Shown: positions 9,061-18,272, counted from the first letter of the stretch. The stretch is DNA of 64,000 nucleotides from Janthinobacterium sp. CG3 (GCF_000344615.1 NZ_KB467824.1:1204592-1268591), one strand, 5' to 3'. Program-made: numbers and translations. Notes: a model not told the origin generated them from the sequence alone.

Positions 9061-9777
9061 TTAGGCTTGCTTGCGGCGGCGCGCCATCGCGCCGACCAGC
9101 GCCAGGCCGGCCAACATCATGCCGTAGGTCTCAGGCTCGGGTACGGCGCTGACGCTGCCGTGCAAGGAGAACGGCAGTTCCACTGTGGCGCCAGAACCGG
9201 CGTCGACCAGCTTGAGGAACTCGTCGCCGCCGCTCGACTGGCCGGCATTGCCGCTGCGCCAGTCGGCCACCGGCGCCTGCCACGGGCCGGACGAGGCCGA
9301 GCCGCTCAAACTCCAGCGCAGGTAGTAGTGGCCGGCGTCGAGCGAGAAGTCGGCGACGTCGGCCTGGGCGCGGTAGATGCCGCGGTTGGTGAGGTGCTGC
9401 GCGGCACTGTTGACGCGGTAGCCCGCCAGGCCGCCATTGGTCAACCCGGTGGTGCCCGACGCCAGCACCACAGGCGAGTTGGGCGACGCTGCGACGATGC
9501 TCCAGCTTGCTTCCTGGAAGGTGAAGCCGGCGGCGCCGGTCTGGTAGCCGAAGAAGTCAATGCTCGACAGCGTCCAACGCGAACCGGCCGCGATGATGAA
9601 GTCGTCCGCCACGACGGAGTCGCGCGCCGTACTCATGCTGAAACCGAATGTGGTTTGCCCGGCTCCGATGACGGAGCGACCGTTGGCGCCAACCACGGGT
9701 CCGTTGTTGTAGATTTCGGCGGCGTGGGACATGCTTGCTGCTGCCAGGGCAATGCTCAAAATCGCAAAACGCTTCAT
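9061..9777 (-). CDS. PEP-CTERM sorting-signal protein (likely XrtA substrate)
   Basis: This 238-residue exported surface protein starts with a signal peptide (residues 1-19, cleavage after MSHA). A predicted beta-rich domain of unknown function follows. The C-terminus is a complete PEP-CTERM signal: VPEP at 212-215, a hydrophobic segment MMLAGLALVGAM, then RRRKQA. In this family the exosortase cleaves near the PEP motif and releases or anchors the protein in the exopolysaccharide matrix. The ATG at 9777 has AAGGAG five bases upstream; a GTG at 9783 overlaps that site and was rejected. The gene is isolated, about 19 kb from the XrtA-associated locus in this window. Confidence 0.93.
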   Translation of the reverse strand: MKRFAILSIALAAASMSHAAEIYNNGPVVGANGRSVIGAGQTTFGFSMSTARDSVVADDFIIAAGSRWTLSSIDFFGYQTGAAGFTFQEASWSIVAASPNSPVVLASGTTGLTNGGLAGYRVNSAAQHLTNRGIYRAQADVADFSLDAGHYYLRWSLSGSASSGPWQAPVADWRSGNAGQSSGGDEFLKLVDAGSGATVELPFSLHGSVSAVPEPETYGMMLAGLALVGAMARRRKQA

Positions 9778-9854
9778 TGTCACTCCTTAGGTTTCAATCT
9801 CGTCATATTCGGATTGGGATCTAAAGAGTAGCACAACAATAATAAAATGTCCTA

Positions 9855-9885
9855 TTGTCAATATTATTTTTTGTAGCAGTATAAT
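9855..9885 (+). promoter_or_regulatory. AT-rich promoter region between PEP-CTERM gene and ybiT
   Basis: An AT-rich island lies at 9820-9900. On the plus strand TTGTCA (9855-9860) and TATAAT (9880-9885) are 19 bases apart, slightly long but with a perfect -10. On the minus strand the overlapping TTGACA (9861-9856) could serve the PEP-CTERM gene, though its -10 is poor. The region therefore probably holds divergent promoters. Confidence 0.45.
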
Positions 9886-9921
9886 GGGGCGATAATTTCC
9901 GCGAAATTCCGTCCGAAAAAC

Positions 9922-9950
9922 GGCGCGACGCGCCCCGGACGCGCTTTTTT
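9922..9950 (+). terminator. Possible attenuator in the ybiT leader
   Basis: GCGCG (9923-9927) can pair with CGCGC (9940-9944), which is followed directly by TTTTTT (9945-9950), as in an intrinsic terminator. The competing hairpin GGCGC-GAC-GCGCC (9922-9934) uses the same left arm. The pair lies between the candidate promoter at 9855-9885 and the ybiT start at 10029. It could therefore attenuate ybiT or end a short RNA of about 60 bases. Confidence 0.35.
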
Positions 9951-10028
9951 GCGCTGTCGGGAACCTGTGGGCGTCGCGGAATGCTAAAATACGCGGTTAA
10001 TTCCATCCGCTTCTAAAGGCTTTATTTC

Positions 10029-11627
10029 GTGCTCTCGACCGCTAACATTACAATGCAATTTGGCGCCAAGCCATTGTTCGAAAACATCTCCGTCAAGTTT
10101 GGCGACGGCAACCGTTACGGCTTGATCGGCGCGAACGGCTGTGGCAAATCGACCTTCATGAAGATCCTCGGCGGCGACCTCGAAGCCTCGGGCGGCGTCG
10201 TCATGCTCGACACCAACGAACGCCTCGGTAAGCTGCGCCAGGACCAGTTTGCGTTTGAAGACATGCGCGTGCTCGACGTCGTGATGATGGGCCACACCGA
10301 GATGTGGGCCGCGATCCAGGCGCGCGACGCGATCTACGCCAACCCGGACGCGACCGACGACGACTACATGGCCGCCGCCGAACTGGAAGGCAAAGTGTCC
10401 GAATACGACGGTTACACCGCCGAATCGCGCGCCGGCGAACTGCTGCTCGGCGCCGGCGTGGCGATCGACCTGCACCACGGCCCGATGAGCAACGTCTCGC
10501 CCGGCTGGAAGCTGCGCGTGCTGCTGGCGCAGGCGCTGTTTTCGAATCCGGACATCCTGCTGCTCGACGAGCCGACCAACAATCTGGACATCAACACGAT
10601 TCGCTGGCTGGAAGACGTGCTCAACGAGCGCAACTCCACCATGATCATCATTTCCCATGATCGCCACTTCCTCAACCAGGTCTGCACCCACGTCGCCGAC
10701 ATGGATTACGGCACGCTGAAGGTCTACCCGGGCAATTACGACGAGTATATGTTCGCCTCGACCCAGGCGCGCAACCAGCAATTGGCCAACAACGCCAAGG
10801 CCAAGGACAAGGTCGCCGAGCTGCAAGAATTCGTGCGCCGCTTCGCCGCCAACAAGTCGAAGGCGCGCCAGGCGACGTCGCGCGCCAAGCAGATCGAGAA
10901 AATCAAGGTCGACGACATCAAGCCGTCGTCGCGCGCCTATCCCTTCGTCCGCTTCGACGGCGAGAAGAAGTTGCACCGCCTGGCGGTGGAGGTGGAAAAC
11001 ATCACCAAGGGTTTCGACCGCACGCTGTTCAAGAACTTCAGCATCATGGTTGAGGCCGGCGAACGCATCGCCATCATCGGCGCCAACGGCGTCGGCAAAA
11101 CCACCATGCTGCGTTGCATCGCAGGCGACATCGCCGGCCTGCAGCCGGACCAGGGCCGCGTCAAGTGGGCCGAGAACGCCAACGTCGGCTACATGCCGCA
11201 AGACCCGTCCGAAGACTTCGCCAAGGACACCAATCTGACCGACTGGATCGGCCAGTGGACCAAAGAGGGCGACGACGACCAGGCCGTGCGCTCGATCCTG
11301 GGCCGCCTGCTGTTCGGTGGCGACGACGTGAAGAAGGCCGTCAAGGTGCTGTCCGGTGGTGAAAAGGGCCGCATGATGTACGGCAAGCTGATGCTGGGCC
11401 GCCACAACGTGCTGCTGATGGACGAGCCGACCAACCATATGGACATGGAATCGATCGAATCGCTGAACATCGCGCTGGAAAAATACGCCGGCACCTTGAT
11501 TTTCGTGTCGCATGACCGCGAGTTCGTTTCCTCGCTGGCCAACCGCATCATCGAAATCAAGGACAACGAAGTGATCGACTACAACGGCAACTACGAAGAC
11601 TACCTGCGCAGCCAGGGTATCGACTAA
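10029..11627 (+). CDS. ybiT: ABC-F ATPase YbiT (ribosome-associated)
   Basis: This 532-residue cytoplasmic ABC-F protein has two ATPase domains and no membrane segments. ABC-F proteins act on the ribosome; YbiT's exact role is less clear than that of EttA. Domain 1 has Walker [10 protein letters not shown] (about residues 35-43) and Walker [13 protein letters not shown]. The linker (about 240-300) is Lys/Arg-rich. Domain 2 has GANGVGKTT, the signature LSGGEKGR and [11 protein letters not shown]. Sequence across its length, such as [17 protein letters not shown], closely matches the YbiT subfamily. The start is GTG with TAAAGG ten bases upstream. It has its own promoter region and a possible attenuator. 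Confidence 0.95.
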   Translation: MLSTANITMQFGAKPLFENISVKFGDGNRYGLIGANGCGKSTFMKILGGDLEASGGVVMLDTNERLGKLRQDQFAFEDMRVLDVVMMGHTEMWAAIQARDAIYANPDATDDDYMAAAELEGKVSEYDGYTAESRAGELLLGAGVAIDLHHGPMSNVSPGWKLRVLLAQALFSNPDILLLDEPTNNLDINTIRWLEDVLNERNSTMIIISHDRHFLNQVCTHVADMDYGTLKVYPGNYDEYMFASTQARNQQLANNAKAKDKVAELQEFVRRFAANKSKARQATSRAKQIEKIKVDDIKPSSRAYPFVRFDGEKKLHRLAVEVENITKGFDRTLFKNFSIMVEAGERIAIIGANGVGKTTMLRCIAGDIAGLQPDQGRVKWAENANVGYMPQDPSEDFAKDTNLTDWIGQWTKEGDDDQAVRSILGRLLFGGDDVKKAVKVLSGGEKGRMMYGKLMLGRHNVLLMDEPTNHMDMESIESLNIALEKYAGTLIFVSHDREFVSSLANRIIEIKDNEVIDYNGNYEDYLRSQGID

Positions 11628-11640
11628 GTTTGCCGGTTTG

Positions 11641-11745
11641 GTAGGTCGGGTTAGCCCAAGGGGCGTAACCCGACAACGTTGGCTCGGAGCAGCGCGGCTC
11701 GCCTCGGCCAACATTGTCGGATGGCGCTACGCTCGTCCGACCTAC
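11641..11745. repeat. REP-like palindromic element, family B copy 1
   Basis: This 105-base element is bounded by inverted ends GTAGGTCGG (11641-11649) and CCGACCTAC (11737-11745). Inside it has the arms GGGTTAGCC...GCGTAACCCGAC and TTGTCGGATGGCGCTACGCTCGTCCGAC. Related copies are at 38276-38312 and 47721-47804. It lies between the codirectional ybiT and nadA genes and encodes nothing evident. Confidence 0.7.
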
Positions 11746-11828
11746 GGGTCCTTGCCGCGGTGCCGGCAGGAACCGCCCCATTATGCGATAGTGTCATTCC
11801 TCCCCTCCGTTTTCGCTGACGAACCACC

Positions 11829-12962
11829 ATGCAAACTATTGAAATCAAGAGCGTCGAGTACGAGCATCCGCAAGACGGTGCCAGTTGCACCGCCCACGCT
11901 TGGGCACGCACGCCGGTCACGCCATCCGCCGACGAAAAGAGCGCCCTCAAGGAGCGCATCAAGCGCCTGCTGAAGGAGCGCCAGGCCGTGCTCGTCGCCC
12001 ATTACTACGTCGACGCCGACTTGCAGGACCTGGCCGAGGAAACCGGCGGCTGCGTGTCCGACTCGCTGGAAATGGCCCGTTTCGGCCGCGACCACGCCGC
12101 CCGGACCCTGGTCGTGGCCGGCGTGCGCTTCATGGGCGAGACGGCGAAAATCCTCAGCCCGGAAAAGCGCGTGCTGATGCCGGACCTGGACGCGACCTGT
12201 TCGCTCGACCTCGGCTGCCCGGCCGACGAGTTCGCCGCCTTTTGCGACGCCCATCCGGACCGCACGGTGGTGGTTTACGCCAACACCAGCGCCGCCGTGA
12301 AGGCGCGCGCCGACTGGATGGTGACGTCGTCGATCGGCCTCGACATCGTGGCCCACCTGCACGCGCAGGGCAAGAAAATCCTGTGGGCGCCGGATAAACA
12401 TCTGGGCTCCTACATCCAGAAGCAAACCGGCGCCGACATGCTGCTGTGGCAGGGTTCCTGCCTGGTGCACGACGAATTCAAGGGCATCGAGCTGGACCTG
12501 CTGAAGGCCGAGTACCCGGACGCCAAGGTGCTGGTGCATCCGGAGTCGCCGGCCAACGTGGTCGCGCTGGCCGACGTCGTCGGTTCCACCTCGCAGATGA
12601 TCGCCGCCGCCGTCAACCTCGACGCCGACACCTTCATCGTCGCCACCGACAACGGCATCCTGCACAAGATGCGCGCCGCCGCGCCCGGCAAACGTTTCAT
12701 CGAGGCGCCAACCGCCGGCAACAGCGCCACCTGCAAGAGCTGCGCGCATTGCCCTTGGATGGCCATGAACGGCCTGCTCAACCTGGCCGAAGCACTGGAA
12801 AATATGACAAACGAGATTCAAGTGGACCCGGCCGTCGGCCGCCAAGCCGTCAAATCGATCAATCGCATGCTCGACTTCGCCGCGGCGAAAAAAGCCGGCG
12901 TGCAGCCGGGCGCCGACCTGGCCAAGGAAGGAAAATTGTTCTCGGGAGTGGGTCCGGCATGA
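11829..12962 (+). CDS. nadA: Quinolinate synthase A
   Basis: NadA condenses iminoaspartate with dihydroxyacetone phosphate to quinolinate, the second step of NAD synthesis from aspartate. The 377-residue protein has the three [4Fe-4S]-ligating Cys regions: Cys124 (DATCSLD), Cys211 (GSCLVHDEF) and the late cluster [11 protein letters not shown] at 301-311. [10 protein letters not shown] near residue 57 is also typical. Its stop overlaps the nadC start (ATGA at 12959-12962), which indicates translational coupling. The iminoaspartate-producing NadB is encoded separately at 26786-28399. Confidence 0.97.
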   Translation: MQTIEIKSVEYEHPQDGASCTAHAWARTPVTPSADEKSALKERIKRLLKERQAVLVAHYYVDADLQDLAEETGGCVSDSLEMARFGRDHAARTLVVAGVRFMGETAKILSPEKRVLMPDLDATCSLDLGCPADEFAAFCDAHPDRTVVVYANTSAAVKARADWMVTSSIGLDIVAHLHAQGKKILWAPDKHLGSYIQKQTGADMLLWQGSCLVHDEFKGIELDLLKAEYPDAKVLVHPESPANVVALADVVGSTSQMIAAAVNLDADTFIVATDNGILHKMRAAAPGKRFIEAPTAGNSATCKSCAHCPWMAMNGLLNLAEALENMTNEIQVDPAVGRQAVKSINRMLDFAAAKKAGVQPGADLAKEGKLFSGVGPA

Positions 12963-13825
12963 GTACCTTACTCAATCCCTTCGCGCCGTTCGACGCGGCG
13001 CTGGCGCGCGCCTTCGAGGGCAACCTGCTGGCGGCGCTGCTGGAAGACATCGGCAGCGGCGACCTGACCGGCGAGCTGGTGCCGCCCGACAGCATCGTCA
13101 CCGCGCGCGTGATCGTGCGCGAAGAGGCGGTGCTGTGCGGCGCGCCCTGGTTCGAAGGCATCATGAAAAGCCTGGACCGCAGCATCGACATCAGCTGGCA
13201 TTACGCCGAAGGCGACTTGATGAGCGCCGACAGCCCGGTCTGTACGCTGACCGCGCCGGCGCGCGCCTTGCTCACCGGCGAGCGCAGCGCCCTGAATTTC
13301 CTGCAATTGCTGTCGGGCGTGGCGACGGCGACGCGGCGCTACGTCGACGTCGTCGCCGGCACGGCCGCGGCCATCCTCGACACCCGGAAAACGCTGCCGG
13401 GCCTACGCCTGGCGCAGAAATACGCGGTGCGCGTGGGCGGCGGCAAGAACCAGCGGCTGGCGCTATACGACGGCATCCTGATCAAGGAAAACCACATCGC
13501 GGCGGCCGGCGGCGTGACGGCGGCCTTGAACAACGCCAACATTCTTGACGCCGGCGTCAGCATCCAGGTGGAAGTGGAGAGCCTGGACGAGTTGGGCGAG
13601 GCGCTGGCGGCCGGCGCAACGTCTATCCTACTGGACAACTTCAGCACCGGGATGATGCGCGACGCCGTCAAGCTGACGGCGGGCCGGGCCTTGCTGGAAG
13701 CGTCCGGCGGCATCAATGTCGACACCGTGCGGGCCATCGCCGAAACCGGCGTCGACCGCATCTCGATCGGCAGCCTGACCAAGGATGTGCGCGCAACCGA
13801 CTATTCGTTGCGCATTGTCGGCTAA
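12959..13825 (+). CDS. nadC: Nicotinate-nucleotide pyrophosphorylase (quinolinate phosphoribosyltransferase)
   Basis: NadC converts quinolinate and PRPP to nicotinate mononucleotide, CO2 and pyrophosphate. The 288-residue protein has the usual N-terminal open sandwich and C-terminal barrel, with [10 protein letters not shown] near residue 23, [12 protein letters not shown], the GGGKNQR loop, [13 protein letters not shown] and the late [10 protein letters not shown]. The ATG at 12959 overlaps the nadA stop by four bases. The reading frame is open far upstream inside nadA, but the family N-terminus begins here. Confidence 0.97.
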   Translation: MSTLLNPFAPFDAALARAFEGNLLAALLEDIGSGDLTGELVPPDSIVTARVIVREEAVLCGAPWFEGIMKSLDRSIDISWHYAEGDLMSADSPVCTLTAPARALLTGERSALNFLQLLSGVATATRRYVDVVAGTAAAILDTRKTLPGLRLAQKYAVRVGGGKNQRLALYDGILIKENHIAAAGGVTAALNNANILDAGVSIQVEVESLDELGEALAAGATSILLDNFSTGMMRDAVKLTAGRALLEASGGINVDTVRAIAETGVDRISIGSLTKDVRATDYSLRIVG

Positions 13826-13881
13826 GTCGGGCATACTTGCTGTGACTGCCTTTCGGGCGGGCAACAGTGAAGGAGTGCGGC

Positions 13882-14697
13882 ATGGGCTGGAAGCGCTGGC
13901 GGGACAATGGTTCTGGCGCGCGCCCCGGTGCGTCTGCGGCGCGCCTGCGCGCACTTGCCGCCGCTGTCGTAGCCGCCATGGCCGCGCCGTGGCCGGCGCC
14001 CGCGCTGGCCGACGAATTGCTGGTGGTCGGCACGCGTTTCGAGAACGTGTACGAACGCAACAAACACGGCGAGTTCAGCGGCATGGGGGCCGAGATCATC
14101 CGCAAGGTGGCCCGGCAACTCGGACATACGGTGAAGTTCGGGCTCTATCCCTGGCCGCGGGCCCAGGCGATGATGAAGCAGCACGAGGCCGACATCCTGG
14201 TCGGTCCCTACAAGACCGCGCAGCGGCTGGCGTACATGGCGTACGCGCAGCGGCCTTTCTTCCAGGACCAGGTGGTGTTTTATACGCTCTCCGGCGCGGG
14301 CATCGACTGGCATGGCGACCATCTGGCGTTGCGGGGACGGCCGATCGTCATCCTGAACGGCTGGGCGTACGGCGACGAATTCGACCTGGCCCGTCCGGCG
14401 CTGCAGGTCAGCGTCGCCAACTCGGTCGAAAACGGCTTGAACATGTTGCTGCACCGGCACGTGGACATGTTCGCCAGCAACCGCCGCGACACCGAACCGG
14501 TGGTCGAGCGCTTGCGGATGCGCGGCAAGGTGGTCGCCTTGACGCCGTACATTAAAGTGGAAAACGCCTATTTCGCCTTCCCCAAGCGGCCCGGGCACGA
14601 CAAGCTGCGGCTGCAGTTCGACCAGGCGCTGAACGCGCTGATCGATAGCGGGGAGCTGAAAAAAATGGCGCGCCGTTACAGTGTCGATGTACCGTAG
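13882..14697 (+). CDS. Periplasmic solute-binding protein, family 3 (paralogue 1)
   Basis: This 271-residue exported protein has the family 3 extracellular solute-binding fold (amino acid or polar solute binding). A signal peptide spans about residues 1-43, ending in APALA. Conserved segments are FSGMGAEIIRKVARQLG, YPWPRAQAMM and DILVGPYKT. The ATG at 13882 has GAAGGAG seven bases upstream; the GTG at 13867 lies at that site and was rejected. No permease or ATPase genes are adjacent, so it may act as a sensor or orphan receptor. The next gene is a paralogue 24 bases downstream, so they look like a tandem duplication. Confidence 0.86.
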   Translation: MGWKRWRDNGSGARPGASAARLRALAAAVVAAMAAPWPAPALADELLVVGTRFENVYERNKHGEFSGMGAEIIRKVARQLGHTVKFGLYPWPRAQAMMKQHEADILVGPYKTAQRLAYMAYAQRPFFQDQVVFYTLSGAGIDWHGDHLALRGRPIVILNGWAYGDEFDLARPALQVSVANSVENGLNMLLHRHVDMFASNRRDTEPVVERLRMRGKVVALTPYIKVENAYFAFPKRPGHDKLRLQFDQALNALIDSGELKKMARRYSVDVP

Positions 14698-14721
14698 GCC
14701 TGACCAGTTGAAGGGAGTGCC

Positions 14722-15522
14722 GTGCTGACTTTGCCACGCCGACGTGAACCGGACCGGGCGCCCGCGCGGCGCGTATTGCTATCGGCCACGTTGCTGTCCC
14801 TGCTTTTAGGCGTTTCCCCGGTCATGGCCGAGCCGCGGGAATTGCTGGTCGTCGGCGCACACTTTGAGCGGGTCTTCGAATTGACCAGGGACGGCCGCTT
14901 TATCGGCATGGCGCCGGAGATCATCCGCGCCGTGGCGGCGCGCATGGGTTACGGCGTGCGTTTTGAAATCTATCCATGGGCGCGCGCCCAGGCGATGGTG
15001 GCGCAAGGCGCGGCCGACATCTTGATCGGCCCCTACAAGTCGCCCGAGCGGCTGGCGACGTTGGCGTTCTCCGAGCGCGCGTTTTACCAGGACGACATGG
15101 TCTTCTACACCCGCGCCGGGGCCGGTATCGGCTGGACCGGCGATTACGCCGCGTTGAAGGAAACGCGCATGGTCATCATGAACGGCTGGGCGTACGGCGC
15201 CGAATTCGACCGCGCCCGGCCCGGCTTGCGCGTCAGCGTCACCAACGCGGTGGAGAACGGCCTGAAAATGCTGGTCTCCCATCACGTCGACCTGTTCGCG
15301 ACCAACCGCCGCAACACCGAACCGGTGATTACGCGCCTACAACTTGCCGGCAGCGTGACGCCGTTGTCCAAGGTGATAGAAATCCAGCGCGGTTACTTTG
15401 CGTTCCCGAAACGGGCCGAGTCCGACAGGCTGCGCGCGCAGTTCGACCTGGCGTTCAATGCGCTGGTCGATAGCGGTGAGCTAAAGCGCCTGGGCCGGCA
15501 ACTCGACGTCAGCGTGCCCTAA
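14722..15522 (+). CDS. Periplasmic solute-binding protein, family 3 (paralogue 2)
   Basis: This 266-residue paralogue of the preceding gene has the same layout: signal peptide to about residue 34 (SPVMA), FIGMAPEIIRAVAARMG, YPWARAQAMV, DILIGPYKSPERLA and NGWAYGAEFDRARPG. Both proteins end in Val-Pro. GGGAG lies seven bases before the GTG start at 14722. The C-terminal Val-Pro-stop bases are part of a tandem repeat that continues downstream (15513-15606), so the gene end has been duplicated or captured by that element. The ligand is unknown. Confidence 0.86.
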   Translation: MLTLPRRREPDRAPARRVLLSATLLSLLLGVSPVMAEPRELLVVGAHFERVFELTRDGRFIGMAPEIIRAVAARMGYGVRFEIYPWARAQAMVAQGAADILIGPYKSPERLATLAFSERAFYQDDMVFYTRAGAGIGWTGDYAALKETRMVIMNGWAYGAEFDRARPGLRVSVTNAVENGLKMLVSHHVDLFATNRRNTEPVITRLQLAGSVTPLSKVIEIQRGYFAFPKRAESDRLRAQFDLAFNALVDSGELKRLGRQLDVSVP

Positions 15523-15625
15523 ACCGGGGACAGACCACGATTTTCGAGCAATTCGCTCGCGTGCCGTAAACCGGGGACAGACCACGATTTTCGAGAAATT
15601 CGCTCGAAAATCGTGGTCTGTCCCC
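15513..15625. repeat. Tandem repeat plus long perfect palindrome, family A REP-like element
   Basis: Two direct copies of about 46 bases (15513-15558 and 15561-15606), each starting GTGCC(C/G)TAAACCGGGG and ending AATTCGCTCG, lie head to tail at a 48-base period. The second copy is completed by a perfect inverted repeat: 23-base arms at 15573-15595 and 15603-15625 around a 7-base loop. The element sits between the convergent solute-binding protein gene and eutR, where it could act as a bidirectional terminator. The GGGGACAGACC core resembles REP sequences seen in related bacteria. Confidence 0.85.
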
Positions 15626-15637
15626 TTGGCGGGCGGG

Positions 15638-16657
15638 CTAGTTTTGCAGGCGCAGCGCCTGCGTGCGCAGCGACGCCGACGCCGATTCGCCGAAGAGTTT
15701 GCGGTAGTCGCTGGAAAATTGACTGAAGTTGCTGAAACCCCAGTCCGCCGCCACCGCGCCTATCGCCAACTGCGGCGCGCCGGTGCCCATCAGTTGCCGG
15801 CGCACGCCGTTCAGGCGCACCCGCCGCAGATATAGCGTGGGACTCATCCCCAGCACATCCTCGAAGCAGTATTGAAGCGTGCGCCGGCTGACGTGCGCCT
15901 GTTCGCACAGTTCCGGCACGGTGATGGTTTGGTCGCGGTGCGCCAAGATGTACTCGCGCACGCGCGCGACGATGCGCTGGCGCCGCTGGAAACTGCCGGC
16001 CGCCGCCGGTTCGACGCCGCTGTGGTCGAGCATGCCGACCAGCGCCTCCACCACCATGTTTTGGCAGTGTAACAATTGCCGCGCGCTGTAGCCGGCGGCG
16101 ATGGCGTCTTGCTGTTGCGCCAGCAGCGCCGCCAGCGTCTGGACGCACTGGCGCCGCTCGGCCGGATCGACCCGCAGCACCTCGGCCGTGTGCAGCCGCT
16201 GCCAGTCGACCATGCAGCCGCTGGCCACCGCCGCCTGCACCAGCAGCTTGCTGCACACCACGATACCGTAGATGACGTGGCTGCTGGGCGTCAGCAATTC
16301 AAACTCCTTGTCGCCGGGCTGCACCATCACAAATTCCGGCTCCACCTGGCGGCCGTTGATGCGGCTACTGTCCGGCTGGTCCGGGAAGCCGAACCAGACC
16401 GCCCCCGGCCAGACGCGGCAGGACTGGCGTACCGACTGGCTGATGCTCTCGCGGAACACCTGCATGCGCGGCAGCCGCAACTCGTCGAGCACGCCGTGAA
16501 AGCTGCCCGAACTGATTTGGTCGTAGCTCTGTTCCCAGTCCGTCAGGTGGCGGGCCAGCTCGTCGGCGTCGCGCGTTAGCACGGTGCGAAACGCCGCGAA
16601 GTTGTTCGGTACTGCTCCGTTTTGCGACATGCCTGTTACATTCTGGTGCATAGCCAT
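15638..16657 (-). CDS. eutR: AraC-family activator of ethanolamine utilisation (EutR-like)
   Basis: This 339-residue transcription factor has a C-terminal AraC double helix-turn-helix (about residues 225-330, motif HVSRRTLQYCFEDVLGMSPT). The N-terminal domain resembles E. coli EutR, for example YDQISSGSFHG, QVFRESISQSVRQSCRVWPG and the following WFGFP. EutR senses ethanolamine plus adenosylcobalamin and activates eut genes; here the target would be the divergent eat-porin-eutBC block. Several Met codons near the N-terminus (16657, 16651, 16630) make the exact start uncertain. Confidence 0.87.
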   Translation of the reverse strand: MAMHQNVTGMSQNGAVPNNFAAFRTVLTRDADELARHLTDWEQSYDQISSGSFHGVLDELRLPRMQVFRESISQSVRQSCRVWPGAVWFGFPDQPDSSRINGRQVEPEFVMVQPGDKEFELLTPSSHVIYGIVVCSKLLVQAAVASGCMVDWQRLHTAEVLRVDPAERRQCVQTLAALLAQQQDAIAAGYSARQLLHCQNMVVEALVGMLDHSGVEPAAAGSFQRRQRIVARVREYILAHRDQTITVPELCEQAHVSRRTLQYCFEDVLGMSPTLYLRRVRLNGVRRQLMGTGAPQLAIGAVAADWGFSNFSQFSSDYRKLFGESASASLRTQALRLQN

Positions 16658-16881
16658 CTCACTCGTTTGTGCACGCCATCGACGCCTGCCTCGCCGGTCA
16701 ACCCAGCAACAAGGGGTGTTTGCTAAGTTTGCCGATTTTCGATAACGCTGGTTTGCGGGCCCTCATATACTGGAATGGCAGCAACTTCCGTACCAGCGGC
16801 ACCATGTGGTTTGCAGGGAGGGAGTGGCTCCAGCGGGACGCCACTTGGTCAAACAAAAAATATACTGCATTGGGAAAATAT

Positions 16882-18261
16882 ATGACTTCGAAGACGGTAT
16901 CGGGCGCAGTGCCAGCGCTCAAACAGACTCTCAGTACGCTTCAATTATGGGGTATCGCGGTGGGCCTGGTGATCTCGGGCGAATATTTCGGCTGGAGCTA
17001 CGGCTGGGCCTCGGCGGGCACGCTGGGCTTCACCGTCACGGCCATTTTCATCGCCGCGATGTATACCACCTTCATCTTCAGCTTCACCGAACTGACCACC
17101 TCGATCCCGCACGCCGGCGGCCCGTTCGCCTACAGCAAGGCGGCGTTCGGCCCGACCGGCGGCTACCTGGCCGGCGCCGCCACGCTGATTGAATTCGTGT
17201 TCGCGCCGCCGGCCATCGCCCTGGCCATCGGCGCCTACCTGAACGTGCAGTTCCCGGCGCTCGACCCGAAGCTGGCGGCGGTGGGAGCCTACGCCGTTTT
17301 CATGACGCTCAACATCGTCGGCGTGCAGGTCGCCGCCACTTTCGAGCTGCTGATGGCGCTGTTGGCGATCTTCGAATTGCTCGTTTTCATGGGCGTGGTC
17401 TCGCCGGGCTTCTCGATGGCCAATTTCACCAAGGGCGGCTGGTCCGGCCAGGACAGCTTCACGCTGGCCTCGATTCCCGGCATGTTCGCGGCGATCCCCT
17501 TCGCCATCTGGTTCTTCCTGGCCATTGAAGGCGTGGCGATGGCGGCCGAGGAAGCCAAGGACCCGCAACGCTCGATTCCGATCGCCTACGTGACCGGTAT
17601 CTTGACCCTGGTGGTTCTGGCGATAGGCGTGATGGTGTTTGCCGGCGGCTCCGGCGACTGGACCAAGTTGGCCAACATCAACGACCCTTTGCCGCAGGCG
17701 ATGAAAATGATCGTCGGCGACAACAGCAACTGGCTGCATATGCTGGTCTGGCTCGGCCTGTTCGGCCTGATCGCCTCGTTCCACGGCATCATCCTCGGTT
17801 ACTCGCGCCAAATCTTCGCGCTGGCCCGGGAAGGCTACCTGCCGCACTTCCTCGCCAAAATCCACCCGAGCTTCAACACGCCGCACCGCGCCGTGCTGGC
17901 CGGCGGCGTCATCGGCATCGCCGCCATCTACAGCGACGAATTGATCAAAATCGGCGGCCAGACGCTGACGGCCAACATCGTCACGATGTCGGTGTTCGGC
18001 GCCATCACCATGTACCTGATCAGTATGCTGGCCCTGTTCAAACTGCGCCGCAGCGCGCCGAACATGGTGCGGCCGTTCCGCGCCCCGTTTTATCCGGTGT
18101 TCCCGGCGTTCGCCCTGTTCGGCGCGGCCGTTTGCATGGCCACGATGATTTATTACAACCCGCTGATCTTCGGCATCTTCGCCGGCTTCCTGGCCCTCGG
18201 CTATGCCTTCTTCCTGATGACGGGCAATAGCCGCGAGCAATTGGCCGCCAAGACCGCTTAA
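16882..18261 (+). CDS. eat: Ethanolamine permease
   Basis: This 459-residue inner-membrane transporter of the amino acid-polyamine-organocation superfamily has about 12 transmembrane segments. It opens with LWGIAVGLVISGEYFGWSYG, characteristic of ethanolamine permeases, and contains GGPFAYSKAAFGPTGGY and IEGVAMAAEEAKDP. I chose the ATG at 16882 because the transporter family starts here; the open frame extending to 16669 is promoter DNA. It is divergent from eutR and followed by the porin and eutBC, so it should bring ethanolamine to the lyase. Confidence 0.94.
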   Translation: MTSKTVSGAVPALKQTLSTLQLWGIAVGLVISGEYFGWSYGWASAGTLGFTVTAIFIAAMYTTFIFSFTELTTSIPHAGGPFAYSKAAFGPTGGYLAGAATLIEFVFAPPAIALAIGAYLNVQFPALDPKLAAVGAYAVFMTLNIVGVQVAATFELLMALLAIFELLVFMGVVSPGFSMANFTKGGWSGQDSFTLASIPGMFAAIPFAIWFFLAIEGVAMAAEEAKDPQRSIPIAYVTGILTLVVLAIGVMVFAGGSGDWTKLANINDPLPQAMKMIVGDNSNWLHMLVWLGLFGLIASFHGIILGYSRQIFALAREGYLPHFLAKIHPSFNTPHRAVLAGGVIGIAAIYSDELIKIGGQTLTANIVTMSVFGAITMYLISMLALFKLRRSAPNMVRPFRAPFYPVFPAFALFGAAVCMATMIYYNPLIFGIFAGFLALGYAFFLMTGNSREQLAAKTA

Positions 18262-18272
18262 CGCTCAACAAG

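Noticed and set aside
12446-13825. An extended NadC reading frame starting inside nadA
   Set aside because: The added residues are low-complexity and unlike NadC. The family N-terminus begins at 12959.
15513-15606. Possible CRISPR-like repeats
   Set aside because: There are only two units in direct contact with no unique spacers, and the second forms a long palindrome. This is a REP-type element.
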